The notes below the pieces were generated by a model. The model did no database searches. It saw only the letters and a list, made by a program, of their open reading frames with translations, and was not told the DNA's origin. The translations under genes were made by a program, and so were the position numbers. From positions 94,389-158,388 of the forward strand of contig WJMH01000022.1 of the NCBI GenBank assembly GCA_014728045.1: a stretch of DNA of 64,000 nucleotides. Direction: 5' to 3'. The first letter of the stretch is position 1; the number at the start of each line of letters is the position of its first letter. The stretch is from Candidatus Omnitrophota bacterium (GTDB taxonomy: Bacteria > Omnitrophota > Gorgyraeia > Tantalellales > Tantalellaceae). Of this stretch, positions 27,194-35,156 are shown piece by piece.

Positions 27194-27415
27194 ATGGCGA
27201 ATAAAGATCTACATGTTTCATACAGGATCACTCAGGAAATGCTTGAGTATCACGAGGACCTTATGGAGAAGATATGCTCGCGCGTAGGCACAAGGGTGCC
27301 GCAGTCGAGAGTCATGAGGGCGATAATGGCCGTTACCAGAGATGATCCCAAGTTCAAGGAACAGCTGATAGGCAAGGTTTCCGATTATCTTCAAAAGGAC
27401 CTTAATAACTGGTAG
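27194..27415 (+). CDS. Small helical protein, unknown
   Basis: A 73-residue protein starting at ATG 27194, with AAAAGGAAAG seven bases upstream. The sequence VSYRITQEMLEYHEDLM ... RVPQSRVMRAIMAVTRDDPKFKEQL looks helical throughout, and the strand-helix-helix order is loosely like a ribbon-helix-helix DNA-binding fold, but the match is too weak to claim. A strong terminator follows 48 bases after the stop, so it is probably a single-gene transcript with the hairpin element in its leader. Confidence 0.6.
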   Translation: MANKDLHVSYRITQEMLEYHEDLMEKICSRVGTRVPQSRVMRAIMAVTRDDPKFKEQLIGKVSDYLQKDLNNW

Positions 27416-27462
27416 GATAAAAGGGCACTCGTTTTCTGGGGCGACACGACCATCTTTACTGA

Positions 27463-27494
27463 AAAGCCGGCATTTTACAAGTGCCGGTTTTTTT
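27463..27494 (+). terminator. Rho-independent terminator
   Basis: AAAGCCGGCA (27463-27472), nine-base loop, TGCCGG and a run of seven T. Confidence 0.85.
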
Positions 27495-27606
27495 ATAAAG
27501 CCGGAAAATTTGACTATATATGATTTATCAGGCAAATTTATTTATAAATATAGAAAATAATCTATTATAATAATATTATGCGATCAGGCAAAGTCCGGAG
27601 GAGAGA

Positions 27607-28227
27607 ATGCTAACCGTACTGGCTTACGCGATAAAGATCGCGATAAGTACTTTTCTTATATATTTTTCGATAAAGATAGTAGAAGGATATAATTACAGGA
27701 ATAACCTGGCGACTGCTTTCTTGACCGCTCTTATCTTAAGCGTGATCGGCGGCGGGTTCCTTTTCCTTTTCGGTCTTATGATCTGGGTCTTTATACTCAT
27801 CAACTGGTATAATATCGGTTTTTTCAGGTCTTTTCTGATATGTTTCGTCTACGGGGTCATATCTTTTCTCCTGCAGATCCTGCTTGTCGCCGGGCTTGTA
27901 AGCGGGGGGTTCGTGGTGACCAGAATGACGGACCCGGCCGTTTACCAGGAGCACTGGGAAAAGATGAAGCTCCGCATCACGTCTTTGGTGGAGTATTTGC
28001 CGTCGCCGGTCCGGGAAAAACTCGGGTGGGCAGATAAACCCGCCGGAGGCACCGATCTTGTTCCCGAGCCCAAGAAGGTGAGGATAATCTTCAATAACGG
28101 CAGGAGCATAGAAGCTACCATCCTGATGGAGGGGCAGAAGGGATACCTGGTGGATATCGCCGAGGGCAGGTCGGAAGTCGTCCTTCGCAAGGACGGTATT
28201 AAACGCATAGAGGAACTCGAAAAATAG
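27607..28227 (+). CDS. Membrane protein with soluble C-terminal domain, unknown
   Basis: A 206-residue protein with three to four transmembrane helices in its first 100 residues (the sequence is dominated by Phe, Leu and Ile) and a soluble domain from about 105. The end (VRIIFNNGRSIEATILMEGQKGYLVDIAEGRSEVVLRKDGIKRIEELE) reads as a small beta barrel-like fold. GGAGGAG precedes ATG 27607, and TATAAT lies at 27566-27571. It is followed 19 bp on by the chagasin-like lipoprotein gene. I do not recognise the family. Confidence 0.6.
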   Translation: MLTVLAYAIKIAISTFLIYFSIKIVEGYNYRNNLATAFLTALILSVIGGGFLFLFGLMIWVFILINWYNIGFFRSFLICFVYGVISFLLQILLVAGLVSGGFVVTRMTDPAVYQEHWEKMKLRITSLVEYLPSPVREKLGWADKPAGGTDLVPEPKKVRIIFNNGRSIEATILMEGQKGYLVDIAEGRSEVVLRKDGIKRIEELEK

Positions 28228-28246
28228 ATCTGACGGGAGATGACGA

Positions 28247-28645
28247 ATGGTAAGGAAGATAGTATCTTTATTCCTCGCGGCTAATCTGGTTTTTCTGGCG
28301 GGGTGTACGCCCGAAAGAATAGTACAGCTCGAGGTGGAGGGGAATGAGACGGTCGGCCTGAGGGAAGGGCAGATACTCAAGCTTCATTTCGAGTCGAACG
28401 CCTCTACCGGTTACACCTGGCAGCTTGCCGATGCGGTTAACGGTGATATCATTCGCCAGATAGGCACTTTCCGCTATGTGAGAAGATCCCGGGACCCCAG
28501 ACTGGTCGGGGCTCCCGGGGTACAGATATTCAGGTGCGAAGCCGTCAAAAGAGGCAGGGCTAAACTTGTTTTCAAATACCTGCGTCCCTGGGAACAGGAT
28601 AAACCTCCCGCGGAGAAATACACCGTAAAGGTCATTGTTCACTGA
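28247..28645 (+). CDS. Chagasin-like (I42) protease-inhibitor lipoprotein
   Basis: A 132-residue lipoprotein: signal sequence and lipobox FLAGC put the lipid on Cys20. The mature part matches the I42 inhibitor fold: NASTGYTW (BC loop, usually NPTTGY-x-W), a GAPGVQ DE loop and the LRPWE FG loop near residue 114. These three loops block papain-type cysteine proteases. As an envelope lipoprotein it could protect against host or predator proteases or regulate an endogenous one. The gene lies directly upstream of rlmN, whose start overlaps its end region closely (7 bp gap). Confidence 0.78.
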   Translation: MVRKIVSLFLAANLVFLAGCTPERIVQLEVEGNETVGLREGQILKLHFESNASTGYTWQLADAVNGDIIRQIGTFRYVRRSRDPRLVGAPGVQIFRCEAVKRGRAKLVFKYLRPWEQDKPPAEKYTVKVIVH

Positions 28646-28652
28646 TTGCAGA

Positions 28653-29687
28653 ATGAAAGTTGATATAAGGGATTTCACGCTCGAGGAACTTACTTCCCGG
28701 ATAATATCTATGGGAGAACCTGCGCACAGAGCGCGCCAGATCTTCTCCTGGATATACGCCAAGGGCGCAGACTCTTTCGATGAAATGACCGATATCCCAG
28801 GTTCTCTCGCGGAGCGGATGGATAGTGAGTACACGATCGGGTGTCTAAAATGCGCTGAACGCCTCAAGTCCGGGGACGGCACCGAGAAGTTCCTGTGGCG
28901 GCTGGATGACGGGTACAATATCGAAAGTGTTCTCATAAAGGAGAAGAAAAGGCGCACGCTTTGCCTTTCCACGCAGGTCGGGTGCAGATACGCCTGCAGG
29001 TTCTGCGCCAGCGGAAAGATGGGGTTTAAGCGGGACCTCCGCGTCGGGGAAATAACGGGCCAGTTATTGTCGGTACAAAAAAAGAGCGCGCAGCGTATCA
29101 CCAACGCGGTGTTCATGGGCATGGGTGAGCCGCTGGACAATTACCCTAACCTTGAGAGTTCCATCAAAATAATGAACGATCCCCTGGGTATAGGCCTGGG
29201 CGCCAGAAAGATCACCGTCTCAACGTGCGGGATCGTTCCAGGCATACGCAGGCTGATGGACATCGGCCTGCAGGTGGAGCTGTCCGTATCGCTTCACGCG
29301 CCGACGGACGGTCTCAGGGACGAACTCGTTCCGGTGAACCGGCGCTACCCGCTGGAAGAGTTGATCCGAACGTGCGCTGAATATACACAGAGGACCAAAA
29401 GGGTTATTACCCTGGAATACACGCTTATCAGTCAGATGAACGATTCGCTTGAGTGCGCCGACAAGCTCGCCGGTATCGCGAAAAGACTCGCAGCAAAGGT
29501 GAACCTTATAGCCTGCAACCCGTCGGCGGACACGGGAGCAACCCCTCCGGAAGCAAAAAGGGTGCGCACCTTTACTGACTGCCTGCGGTCCCGGGGAGTT
29601 AACGTGACCCTGAGGAGGTCCAGGGGAAGTGACATCATGGCGGCCTGTGGCCAGCTTGCAGCAAGAAAGCGCGAACAGAGAAGATGA
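28653..29687 (+). CDS. rlmN: 23S rRNA/tRNA adenine-C2 methyltransferase RlmN
   Basis: A radical-SAM enzyme that methylates C2 of A2503 in 23S rRNA and A37 in some tRNAs. The 344-residue protein has the 4Fe-4S motif CRYACRFC (about 110-117), the upstream TLCLSTQVGC, the FMGMGEPLDNY motif and near the C-terminus DIMAACGQL with the catalytic cysteine that carries the methyl group. ATG 28653 was chosen by family length; a TTG at 28635 is also in frame and neither has a strong ribosome site. The phosphatase gene overlaps its stop by 4 bp. Confidence 0.92.
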   Translation: MKVDIRDFTLEELTSRIISMGEPAHRARQIFSWIYAKGADSFDEMTDIPGSLAERMDSEYTIGCLKCAERLKSGDGTEKFLWRLDDGYNIESVLIKEKKRRTLCLSTQVGCRYACRFCASGKMGFKRDLRVGEITGQLLSVQKKSAQRITNAVFMGMGEPLDNYPNLESSIKIMNDPLGIGLGARKITVSTCGIVPGIRRLMDIGLQVELSVSLHAPTDGLRDELVPVNRRYPLEELIRTCAEYTQRTKRVITLEYTLISQMNDSLECADKLAGIAKRLAAKVNLIACNPSADTGATPPEAKRVRTFTDCLRSRGVNVTLRRSRGSDIMAACGQLAARKREQRR

Positions 29688-30346
29688 AATACAAACTTAT
29701 CGTTTTCGACATAGACGGGACCATAACCAGGCATGTCTCCAGCTGGAGGTACATACACGAGAAGCTCGGGCTCTGGGACGTTCTTGCGAAAAAATATCAG
29801 GATCAGTTCCTCGCCGGGAAGATCAGCTACAGAAGGTTCTGCGAGCTTGACGCGGCGCACTGGAAGGATATGGAGGTTTCCAAGCTGGAGAAGGTATTCA
29901 CGTCCGTCAAGTATTCAAAGAACGTGAAACGCGCGATGAAAAAGCTCAAAAAAAGCGGTTTCAAACTGGTAGCTATTTCCACCGGACTTCAGTTCATAGC
30001 GGACCGCGTGAAGAAGGAACTCGGGTTCGACCATGTTATCGGTAACCGGCTCAACATACGAAAGGGCAGGCTTACCGGCAAGGTCACGATAAAGATCAGC
30101 CACGGTGCTAAGGGCAGGACCGTGCGGGGGATACTCAAGCGGTTCGGCGCACGGGCTGAGGAAATGATCGCGGTAGGTGACAGCGAGGGGGATATTCCCA
30201 TGATAGAGATCGCGGGGTATTCCATCGCGTTCAACTCATCAAGCGGGAAGTTATCGGAGATAGTAGATTATAATTGCACTTCGGAGGATTTTATGGAAGT
30301 ATGTAATAAGATACTCGAGGTGTCTTTTCCTGGGGAGGACAAATGA
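29684..30346 (+). CDS. HAD-superfamily phosphatase, SerB-like
   Basis: A 220-residue HAD-IB-type hydrolase. Motif I is VFDIDGTIT (nucleophile Asp9, acid Asp11), motif II is the serine/threonine in ISTGL, motif III lysine lies in the following basic block, and motif IV is VGDSEGDIPMI. The cap insertion after motif I is alpha-helical, as in phosphoserine phosphatase. It may be a phosphoserine phosphatase, which would match the serine theme of the window, but the cap is divergent and other small phosphate esters are possible. It overlaps rlmN by 4 bp and the next gene by 4 bp. Confidence 0.75.
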   Translation: MKYKLIVFDIDGTITRHVSSWRYIHEKLGLWDVLAKKYQDQFLAGKISYRRFCELDAAHWKDMEVSKLEKVFTSVKYSKNVKRAMKKLKKSGFKLVAISTGLQFIADRVKKELGFDHVIGNRLNIRKGRLTGKVTIKISHGAKGRTVRGILKRFGARAEEMIAVGDSEGDIPMIEIAGYSIAFNSSSGKLSEIVDYNCTSEDFMEVCNKILEVSFPGEDK

Positions 30347-30651
30347 CCAGATCTCTCACTGAACACGCAAGAGAGAATATAAGCAGGGTCCATGAACTGT
30401 CGCGGGAATATAACGGCAAGGAAAAGTCTCACATGGAGGTGCTTCTTTACCTGGTCAAAAAACACGCCGAAGAGATAGAGGAGCTTTACCGCGCCTCCAG
30501 TGAAAAATTCCCGGTGGAGGTGGGTGACCTATTGATACTCTGCCATGAGATGCTTCTCGAGTCGGGTGAGGACCCGGACGGTATAATGGAGCTCTGTTAC
30601 GGCCGTTACAGGAGGAAGCTGCGTGAGCTGATGGAAAGAAAGGAGGCTTGA
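30343..30651 (+). CDS. Small helical protein, unknown
   Basis: A 102-residue, highly charged, all-helical protein with no cysteine-rich or membrane segments. It begins with ATGA overlap at the phosphatase stop and ends three bases before the small basic protein, so all are read from one transcript. I recognise no family. Its regular heptad-like spacing (ENISRVHELSREYNG, EEIEELYRASSEKF) suggests a helical bundle or a protein-binding role. Confidence 0.6.
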   Translation: MTRSLTEHARENISRVHELSREYNGKEKSHMEVLLYLVKKHAEEIEELYRASSEKFPVEVGDLLILCHEMLLESGEDPDGIMELCYGRYRRKLRELMERKEA

Positions 30652-30653
30652 TC

Positions 30654-30761
30654 ATGGTCGCCGAACGCGTTTCAAGACGCCAGAAGGATATACCGCGGGT
30701 GGTAAGAGAGAAGAAAAAAAGATCAAGCACGAGGATACGCACAAAAAAACACAAAAAATGA
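30654..30761 (+). CDS. 35-residue very basic protein
   Basis: A short frame encoding 35 residues, of which about half are lysine or arginine (ends TRIRTKKHKK). AAGGAGG lies seven bases before ATG 30654, one of the best ribosome sites in the window, and its stop overlaps the next ATG (ATGA at 30758-30761). The lack of hydrophobic segments and strong positive charge would fit nucleic-acid or ribosome binding, but it has no recognisable domain. Its main effect could be to couple translation into the methyltransferase gene. Confidence 0.6.
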   Translation: MVAERVSRRQKDIPRVVREKKKRSSTRIRTKKHKK

Positions 30762-31474
30762 GTGATATCATGAAGATGACAAAGAGAATTTTGATAATAT
30801 GCGCGTTCTTTATGCTTGCAGGAGCATGTTGTGCCCAGGAGGACCCTTTCCTCGAAGAGAGGCTGAGGATGGTTGATAAACAGATCCGGATGCGGGGGAT
30901 ACAGGATCCGGAAGTCCTCGAGGCCATGCGCCAGGTGAAGCGGCACCTATTCGTCCCCGAACATATACGCGGGCTTTCCTATGAAGATACACCTCTGCCC
31001 ATAGGTTATGACCAGACGATATCACAGCCTTACATCGTGGCGTACATGACGGAACTGGCCGGACTGGAGGCCGATGACAAGGTGCTGGAGATAGGCACCG
31101 GGTCCGGTTACCAGGCGGCGGTACTTGCCCGCATGGTTGATCAGGTCTATACCATAGAGATAGTAAAGCCCCTTGCCGAATCTGCCCGTAAGAGGTTTCG
31201 CGAGCTCGGTATCGATAACGTGAACGTCAGATGGGGCGACGGGTACAAGGGGTGGCCCGACCAGGCGCCTTTTGATGCGGTGATCGTCACGGCCGCTCCG
31301 CCGGAGATACCGGAGGAACTTGTGGAACAGCTCAAGATCGGCGGCAGGATGGTGGTCCCGGTGGGCCGGTTCTTTCAGAAGATCAATCTGATAATCAGAA
31401 CAGAGCAAGGCATTGAGAAAAGAGAGCTTTTGCCGGTAAGGTTCGTTCCCATGGTTCGTTCCGAAAAAGAATAA
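30758..31474 (+). CDS. pcm: Protein-L-isoaspartate O-methyltransferase with signal sequence
   Basis: Methylates isoaspartyl residues so that damaged proteins can be repaired. The body has RHLFVPE, the PCM signature DQTISQPYIVAYM, the SAM motif LEIGTGSGYQAAVLA and AAPPEIPEELVEQL. Before this the protein has a signal-like N-terminus (basic KMTKR, hydrophobic ILIICAFFMLAGACCAQ), so the enzyme is probably exported or lipidated at the cysteine pair near residue 24. Export is unusual because SAM is cytoplasmic. Starts ATG 30758 and ATG 30770 (MKMTKR) are both possible. It ends 9 bp before the DUF72 gene. Confidence 0.85.
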   Translation: MSDIMKMTKRILIICAFFMLAGACCAQEDPFLEERLRMVDKQIRMRGIQDPEVLEAMRQVKRHLFVPEHIRGLSYEDTPLPIGYDQTISQPYIVAYMTELAGLEADDKVLEIGTGSGYQAAVLARMVDQVYTIEIVKPLAESARKRFRELGIDNVNVRWGDGYKGWPDQAPFDAVIVTAAPPEIPEELVEQLKIGGRMVVPVGRFFQKINLIIRTEQGIEKRELLPVRFVPMVRSEKE

Positions 31475-31483
31475 GGACCTCAG

Positions 31484-32503
31484 GTGGACATAAGGATAGG
31501 TTGTTGCGGATTTCCCGTAAAAAGGGAAGAATATTTCAGTAAATTCCGTGTAATGGAGGTGCAGAAGACCTTTTACAGTCCTCCGCGTGTGGAGACCCTG
31601 CGGAGATGGCGCATGGAGGCCACGAAGGGTTTCGAGTTCACGCTCAAGGCTTGGCAGGTAATAACGCATGAGGCGGCAAGTCCGACCTACCGGAGGCTTA
31701 AGAAGCACCCCGATAACTGGAAAAAGTCCAACTACGGGTCCTTTAAACCCACAGATGAGGTTTTCGGCGCTTGGGAAGAGACCGAGAAGGCCGCAGCCGC
31801 CCTCGGGGCCGGCATCATAGTCTTCCAGTGTCCGCCTTCCTTCCTGCCGACCGAGCTTAACAAGAAGAATCTCAGGAGGTTCTTCCGCACGATCGACAGG
31901 GGAGGGTATACCTTCGTCTGGGAGGTTCGTGGCGACTGGAAAGAAGAAGAAGTGAAGGCCCTCTGTGAAGAACTCGACCTTGTGCACTGCGTGGACCCCT
32001 TCAAGGCGAAGATCGAAAGAGGCCGCATAAGGTATTTCCGGATGCACGGGATCGGGGGGTATCGGTATAAATACACGGGCATGGACCTTAAGAAACTAAG
32101 GGATTTCTGCGAGAGTGAAATAGAGAAAGCGGGTGACCGCCACGCATATGTCCTGTTCAATAATATCTCCATGATGCATGACGCTATGAGGTTCAAATGG
32201 ATCATAGAGAATACCGGCAGAATAAAGGAGATCAATACCGATTTCATAAAGAGCCTGTGCCACCGCATAGAGTACGATGAGGAGGATGAAAAGGTCGAGA
32301 GGCTGAGCCGTGAGGCCGAGCGGATAGTATCGCTGATACTTCATACAGATTATGCCAGGGTGGATATAGAGATCGAAAAATCCAAGTTGCGCGAACTCTG
32401 CAGGCAACTTTTCCCGGACAAGGAATACCTTTACGAGATGATCTACAGCCAGAGGTTCGACCGCTTGTGGGAACAGTTCAGGGAGATCGAAAAAGGAGAA
32501 TAG
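31484..32503 (+). CDS. DUF72 family protein
   Basis: A 339-residue protein with a TIM-barrel-like DUF72 fold: the N-terminal IRIGCCGFPVKREEYFSKF, the LRRWRMEATKGFEFTLKAWQVITH block and RYFRMHGIGGY near 180. These proteins may be nucleases or phosphate-sugar enzymes; no function is established. It has an extra C-terminal region of about 100 charged residues (DEEDEKVERLSREAERIVSLI onward), longer than usual DUF72 members. The start is GTG 31484, ten bases after the methyltransferase stop. Confidence 0.78.
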   Translation: MDIRIGCCGFPVKREEYFSKFRVMEVQKTFYSPPRVETLRRWRMEATKGFEFTLKAWQVITHEAASPTYRRLKKHPDNWKKSNYGSFKPTDEVFGAWEETEKAAAALGAGIIVFQCPPSFLPTELNKKNLRRFFRTIDRGGYTFVWEVRGDWKEEEVKALCEELDLVHCVDPFKAKIERGRIRYFRMHGIGGYRYKYTGMDLKKLRDFCESEIEKAGDRHAYVLFNNISMMHDAMRFKWIIENTGRIKEINTDFIKSLCHRIEYDEEDEKVERLSREAERIVSLILHTDYARVDIEIEKSKLRELCRQLFPDKEYLYEMIYSQRFDRLWEQFREIEKGE

Positions 32504-32524
32504 TTCTATAAAAAGGGGGGACCA

Positions 32525-33772
32525 ATGATACAGGAGCTGAGCACTCACTTCAACGCGATCCTTACCTTCGGGATAATTCTCCTGGCCGGATACGTCGCCG
32601 GGAGAGTCGCCAACTTCCTGAAGCTCCCCAAGGTGACCGGTTACATAATAGCGGGGGTTCTTCTCGAGCCTTCGGTCACGGGCCTCCTGCCGCAGAAGTT
32701 CATGGCCCACTCCTCCGTGGTCAATAATTTCGCGCTTTGTATCATAACGTATGCAATAGGCGGTTCTTTGTCTTTCAGGAAGATCCGTTCTCTGGGCAAC
32801 ACCATATGGGTGATGACGATATTCGAGTCGGTGATGACCTTTCTTATGATATCGGTGGGGCTTTTCTTTTTGCTTCCCTTGCTTACGCGTTACGCGGGGT
32901 TGTCAGTGGAGCCAGTACTTTTCCTGCCGCTGGCGATACTCGCCGGCTCTTTGGGCGCACCCACCGATCCCACGCCGACGCTTGCGGTCAAGGAAGAATA
33001 CCGGGCGAGCGGACCGGTGACGACCACGATACTCGGTATAGGGGCGTTTGACGACGCCATGGGGATTATGATATTCAGTCTGGCGACGGCCGCGGGTGCT
33101 GCCATGGTAAGCGGAAGCGCCGGGGGTCTGGCATCGGCGATCATAAAACCTCTCGGCACCATATTTTTCTCGATCCTGACGGGAGGGCTTTTCGCCCTGT
33201 TTTTACTCGCCTCTTCCCGGAAAGTCCAGGACAAGGGAGTCATGGTAGCGCTGATCCTCGGTTCGCTCTTCGCGTGTTTCGGTATCGCGCAGGCCATCGG
33301 CCTGGATGAACTGCTTTCAACCATGACCTTCGGTTGCGTGGTCGTGAATCTGGCCAAGGACGAGGATAAGTACTTTCTGTCGGTGAGGGATTATTTCGAG
33401 GAGATGGTCTTCACCGTATTTTTCGTCATAGCTGGAGCTAACCTACAGCTGGGTATCCTCAAAAGCGCGCTTGCGGTGGTCATAATCTTCGTCGCTTTGC
33501 GTGTCGCCGGCAAGGTCGCCGGTTCCTATACGGGAGCGGTGATATCCGGGGCGAAGGAGAACGTGAAGAAGTACACGGCTCTTGGGCTTGTTCCACAGGG
33601 CGGCATAATAGTGGGCCTTGCGCTTCTTCTCAAAGAGCAGCCTGCTTTCAGCGGAATGGCGACGATCCTGCTGAACGTTATACTCGGCACCACGGTCCTT
33701 TTTGAGTTTATAGGCCCGTTACTTACCGAAATAGCGATCAAGCGCTCCGAAGAAGCGGGGAAGGGGGAATAA
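32525..33772 (+). CDS. Monovalent cation:proton antiporter, CPA family
   Basis: A 415-residue membrane protein with about 11-12 helices. LKLPKVTGYIIAGVLLEP near residue 37 is the inverted-loop signature of Kef/Nha-type antiporters; later GAPTDPTPTLAVKEE and GIGAFDDAMGIMIFS (near 180) carry the aspartate pair expected for ion binding. There is no C-terminal RCK/TrkA-N domain, unlike KefC, so Na+/H+ or K+/H+ exchange without nucleotide gating is the likely role. GGGGGGACCA precedes ATG 32525. A hairpin terminator follows two bases after the stop. Confidence 0.82.
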   Translation: MIQELSTHFNAILTFGIILLAGYVAGRVANFLKLPKVTGYIIAGVLLEPSVTGLLPQKFMAHSSVVNNFALCIITYAIGGSLSFRKIRSLGNTIWVMTIFESVMTFLMISVGLFFLLPLLTRYAGLSVEPVLFLPLAILAGSLGAPTDPTPTLAVKEEYRASGPVTTTILGIGAFDDAMGIMIFSLATAAGAAMVSGSAGGLASAIIKPLGTIFFSILTGGLFALFLLASSRKVQDKGVMVALILGSLFACFGIAQAIGLDELLSTMTFGCVVVNLAKDEDKYFLSVRDYFEEMVFTVFFVIAGANLQLGILKSALAVVIIFVALRVAGKVAGSYTGAVISGAKENVKKYTALGLVPQGGIIVGLALLLKEQPAFSGMATILLNVILGTTVLFEFIGPLLTEIAIKRSEEAGKGE

Positions 33773-33774
33773 AA

Positions 33775-33797
33775 AAAGCAGCCTTTCCGGCTGCTTT
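33775..33797 (+). terminator. Terminator after antiporter gene
   Basis: AAAGCAGCC, five-base loop, GGCTGCTTT stem. The T run is short, so it could also act in both directions. Confidence 0.7.
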
Positions 33798-33884
33798 AAA
33801 AAGGTTAGCTTTTCTTTAACCTTATTCACCTAAGTTTTTTATTTTAAGGGGGGAGAAAAGCTATAAAAGACCCAAAATCTAAAA

Positions 33885-34153
33885 GAGCATTTTCTTCTTT
33901 CCACATTCTTAAGTATAGCATAAAATGATATGTAGGCAACTTTTGGAAAATGCTCAGAAAAACGCGCGACAAAGAAAAAAAGGTTAAAAATCCAAAAAGC
34001 GTGATAGGCCTTTTTAAGGACTGGAATTTATATACAGGGCGTTAAAACCGCCTGTAAGTTAAGAGTAATAAATATCAAGCATGAGGCGTTTTACGGATAT
34101 TTATACGCGGGAAAAAATGTTAGAAGAATATCAGCGCCGTAAGCTGATATTCT
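33885..34153 (+). other. Structured 5' region of the PAS gene: four hairpins
   Basis: The 418 bases between 33773 and 34190 hold no gene. They contain a 10-bp perfect stem GAGCATTTTC/GAAAATGCTC (33885-33894 with 33946-33955), a bulged ACAGGGCG/CCGCCTGT hairpin (34034-34055), a 9-bp stem ATAAATATC/GATATTTAT (34068-34076 with 34096-34104), and an 11-bp perfect hairpin AGAATATCAGC/GCTGATATTCT with a 7-base loop (34125-34153), ending 37 bases before ATG 34191. This could be a regulatory leader or a small RNA. Confidence 0.45.
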
Positions 34154-34190
34154 GGGAGCTTGCGGTATTTGAACACAGGGGAAACAAGCG

Positions 34191-35156
34191 ATGACTTACC
34201 TCATAATCGTGCAGATCATCACTTTGATAATACTGGTGGTCCTAGCCAGGAATTTTCTCTTCCTGCGGCATGCGCGCAGGACATGCCATCGTCTCATAGA
34301 TCACATCAATGTGGGATACTACAGGTACAGAGCACGCGACGGGGTTATCCTGGCGGCCAACAAGGCTTTCGTGGACATCCTTGAACTTGGCAGTCCGGTC
34401 GAAGATATCGTCGGCAGGTCTCTCAGTGAACTTTTGATCTACGTCGATGGGGAAGGCAGCATTCGCAGCAAGCTAAAGCAGCGAGGGGAGCTTAAGAACT
34501 ATGAGTACCGTTTTCGGACCCTCGAGGGCAAGGAAAAGGTCGTCATACACAATTCCTATATCGTGAAAAGCCCAGGTGGGGAAGAGACGATAGAGGCACT
34601 TATAGAGGACGTAACCGAGGAGAGAAGGTCATACCAGAAGATGAAGGAATCCCAGCAGAGGTACGAAAAACTATTTAAAAATTCCGGTGATATGGTGATA
34701 ATTTGCAAGTTCGATGATTTCATCATTGAAGAGATCAATCCGGTGACCGAGGTCATCACGGGTTTTTCACAGGAGGAGCTTGTCGGCAAACCTTTCGGGG
34801 ATTTTTTTCATCCGACCCACAGAAAAGGTCTCAAGGAAAGCCGGGAGGACCTGCTTTTCCGGGGGAATTCCCGGGCAGAGGCGATCATAGTATGCAAGAA
34901 CGGTTCTTACAAGGAGGTCATACTAACGCTCAGTCTGGTGGAGATAAAGGAACACCGGGTCGTACTGATCCTGGTAAAGGACGTATCGGCCATGGCCCGG
35001 GAAAGAGTAGAGCAACAGAAGCGCAAAAAGGAGCTTGAAGAGTTCTGGAAGGCTTCCACCGAACGCGAAGAAAGGATAAAGGACCTGAGGGGCGAGCTGG
35101 AAAGGACCAAGCAGCAGCTCAAAATGAAGAAGCAGAAAAATGGTTCAGCAGAATAA
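34191..35156 (+). CDS. Membrane-anchored double-PAS signalling protein
   Basis: A 321-residue protein with an N-terminal transmembrane helix (residues 3-24), two PAS domains (about 30-145 and 155-275; the second starts RYEKLFKNSGDMVIICK and carries EEINPVTEVITGF) and a C-terminal coiled coil (about 275-315). There is no kinase, GGDEF or other output domain, so it probably hands its signal on by protein contact. It overlaps the following histidine-kinase gene by 17 bp, which makes that kinase the likely partner. GGGGAAAC precedes ATG 34191. Confidence 0.8.
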   Translation: MTYLIIVQIITLIILVVLARNFLFLRHARRTCHRLIDHINVGYYRYRARDGVILAANKAFVDILELGSPVEDIVGRSLSELLIYVDGEGSIRSKLKQRGELKNYEYRFRTLEGKEKVVIHNSYIVKSPGGEETIEALIEDVTEERRSYQKMKESQQRYEKLFKNSGDMVIICKFDDFIIEEINPVTEVITGFSQEELVGKPFGDFFHPTHRKGLKESREDLLFRGNSRAEAIIVCKNGSYKEVILTLSLVEIKEHRVVLILVKDVSAMARERVEQQKRKKELEEFWKASTEREERIKDLRGELERTKQQLKMKKQKNGSAE

